DNA of 64,000 bases from NCBI GenBank assembly GCA_965226915.1, contig CBDDEJ010000006.1, positions 1 through 64,000 on the forward strand, in the 5' to 3' direction. Shown here one piece after another: positions 63,718-64,000 of the stretch. Position 1 is the first letter of the stretch, and the number at the start of each line of letters is the position of its first letter. The notes beneath the pieces are model-generated. The model was given only the letters and a program-made list of their open reading frames with translations, was not told the origin of the DNA and did no database searches. A program made the translations under genes and the position numbers. Source of the stretch: Io17-Chloro-G2 sp965226915 (GTDB taxonomy: Bacteria > Chloroflexota > Dehalococcoidia > Lucifugimonadales > UBA3495).

Positions 63718-64000
63718 TAGCGGCGTCTTCCACCGTCCGAGATATCGGCCCAACTTGGTCCATGGACCACGACCCTGGGGCAACTCCGTAGAGGCTCACC
63801 CTACCCCAACTAGGCCTCAGGCCAGCTAGCCCGCACCAGGCTGCTGGACGGCGAATGGACCCGCCTGTGTCCTCACCCAAAGACGTCGCGCAGTCATCGA
63901 GACCATAATCCCTGATGGTCTCGATGGTAATTTGCGTAACCCTCGTCGTGAGCTTGTCGAACCACGGCTTTTTCGGAACTGAGGCGACTCCAATCCTTGA
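63610..64000 (-). pseudogene. Amidase-signature enzyme fragment
   Basis: The minus-strand frame is open from the right edge of the window to about 63610. LGEDTGGSIRRPAAWCGLAG and GLRPSWGRVSLYGVAPGSWS, then MDQVGPISRTVEDAAITLGA, are the core of amidase-signature enzymes (GatA-like), including the GGS serine-loop region. It ends abruptly after RKGVRGLRIG at the junction with the DUF6615 gene, so the C-terminal third is missing. The sequence before the core (about residues 1-40 visible) is not typical, so it may be damaged upstream too. Confidence 0.65.

Overview
The window looks like a chromosomal segment of an uncultured bacterium, most plausibly a Chloroflexota lineage such as Dehalococcoidia/SAR202. 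That is an inference from gene content (split hydantoinase HyuA/HyuB, PIG-L deacetylase, GMC oxidoreductase, a CMD-family protein, Lin0512 and DUF1059 small proteins, a UbiD/UbiA/UbiX/UbiE block, DUF3179 and CcdA-like proteins). No rRNA or tRNA gene was found to confirm it.

Layout. 1-6 kb: DUF3179 lipoprotein, CcdA-like membrane protein, zinc-ribbon protein and larE on the minus strand, then a MetE-like protein and a periplasmic-binding-fold protein on plus. 6.9-9.5 kb: a secreted metzincin protease with fibronectin-type modules. 9.6-40 kb: a region crowded with mobile DNA. It holds two IS1380-family copies, two IS701-family copies, one ISAs1-family copy and eleven copies of two short CTAG-bounded MITE-like elements (A, about 179 bp, seven copies; B, 153 bp, four copies). 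Intact genes between them are an M24-fold protein, glucose dehydrogenase plus GH15 hydrolase, a CMD-family protein, a GMC oxidoreductase, dnaN, alaX and hyuA. Several other genes there are broken: two histidine kinases, a membrane/2Fe-2S/FAD oxidoreductase, a TadG-like VWA protein, a sugar-hydrolase-like lipoprotein and an unknown gene. 40-48 kb: PIG-L, hyuB, DUF1059, Lin0512, then a one-component regulator divergent from modABC with a clear dyad operator between them. 48.8-54.8 kb: a conserved housekeeping block, ubiD-ubiA-ubiX-ubiE (menaquinone side) followed by prfA-prmC. 55-64 kb: an accessory island of hypothetical genes with an integrase remnant, a DUF4238 protein, two NERD-like paralogues, small membrane and zinc-ribbon proteins, a truncated DUF6615 protein and part of an amidase.

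The most striking feature is the CTAG-targeting element system. MITE B shares its outer 17 bp with the IS701-type copy at 37.7 kb, so it is probably mobilised by that transposase. Elements sit head to tail sharing single CTAG tetranucleotides. Removing an element or array plus one CTAG restores the host reading frame at four independent sites. Both diverged IS701 copies carry the same +1 frame change at a G/A run before a conserved C-terminal ORF.

Many genes carry single-base frameshifts. Some also have nonsense codons or repeat-associated changes, so they are real decay. Isolated one-base deletions in homopolymers could be sequencing error.
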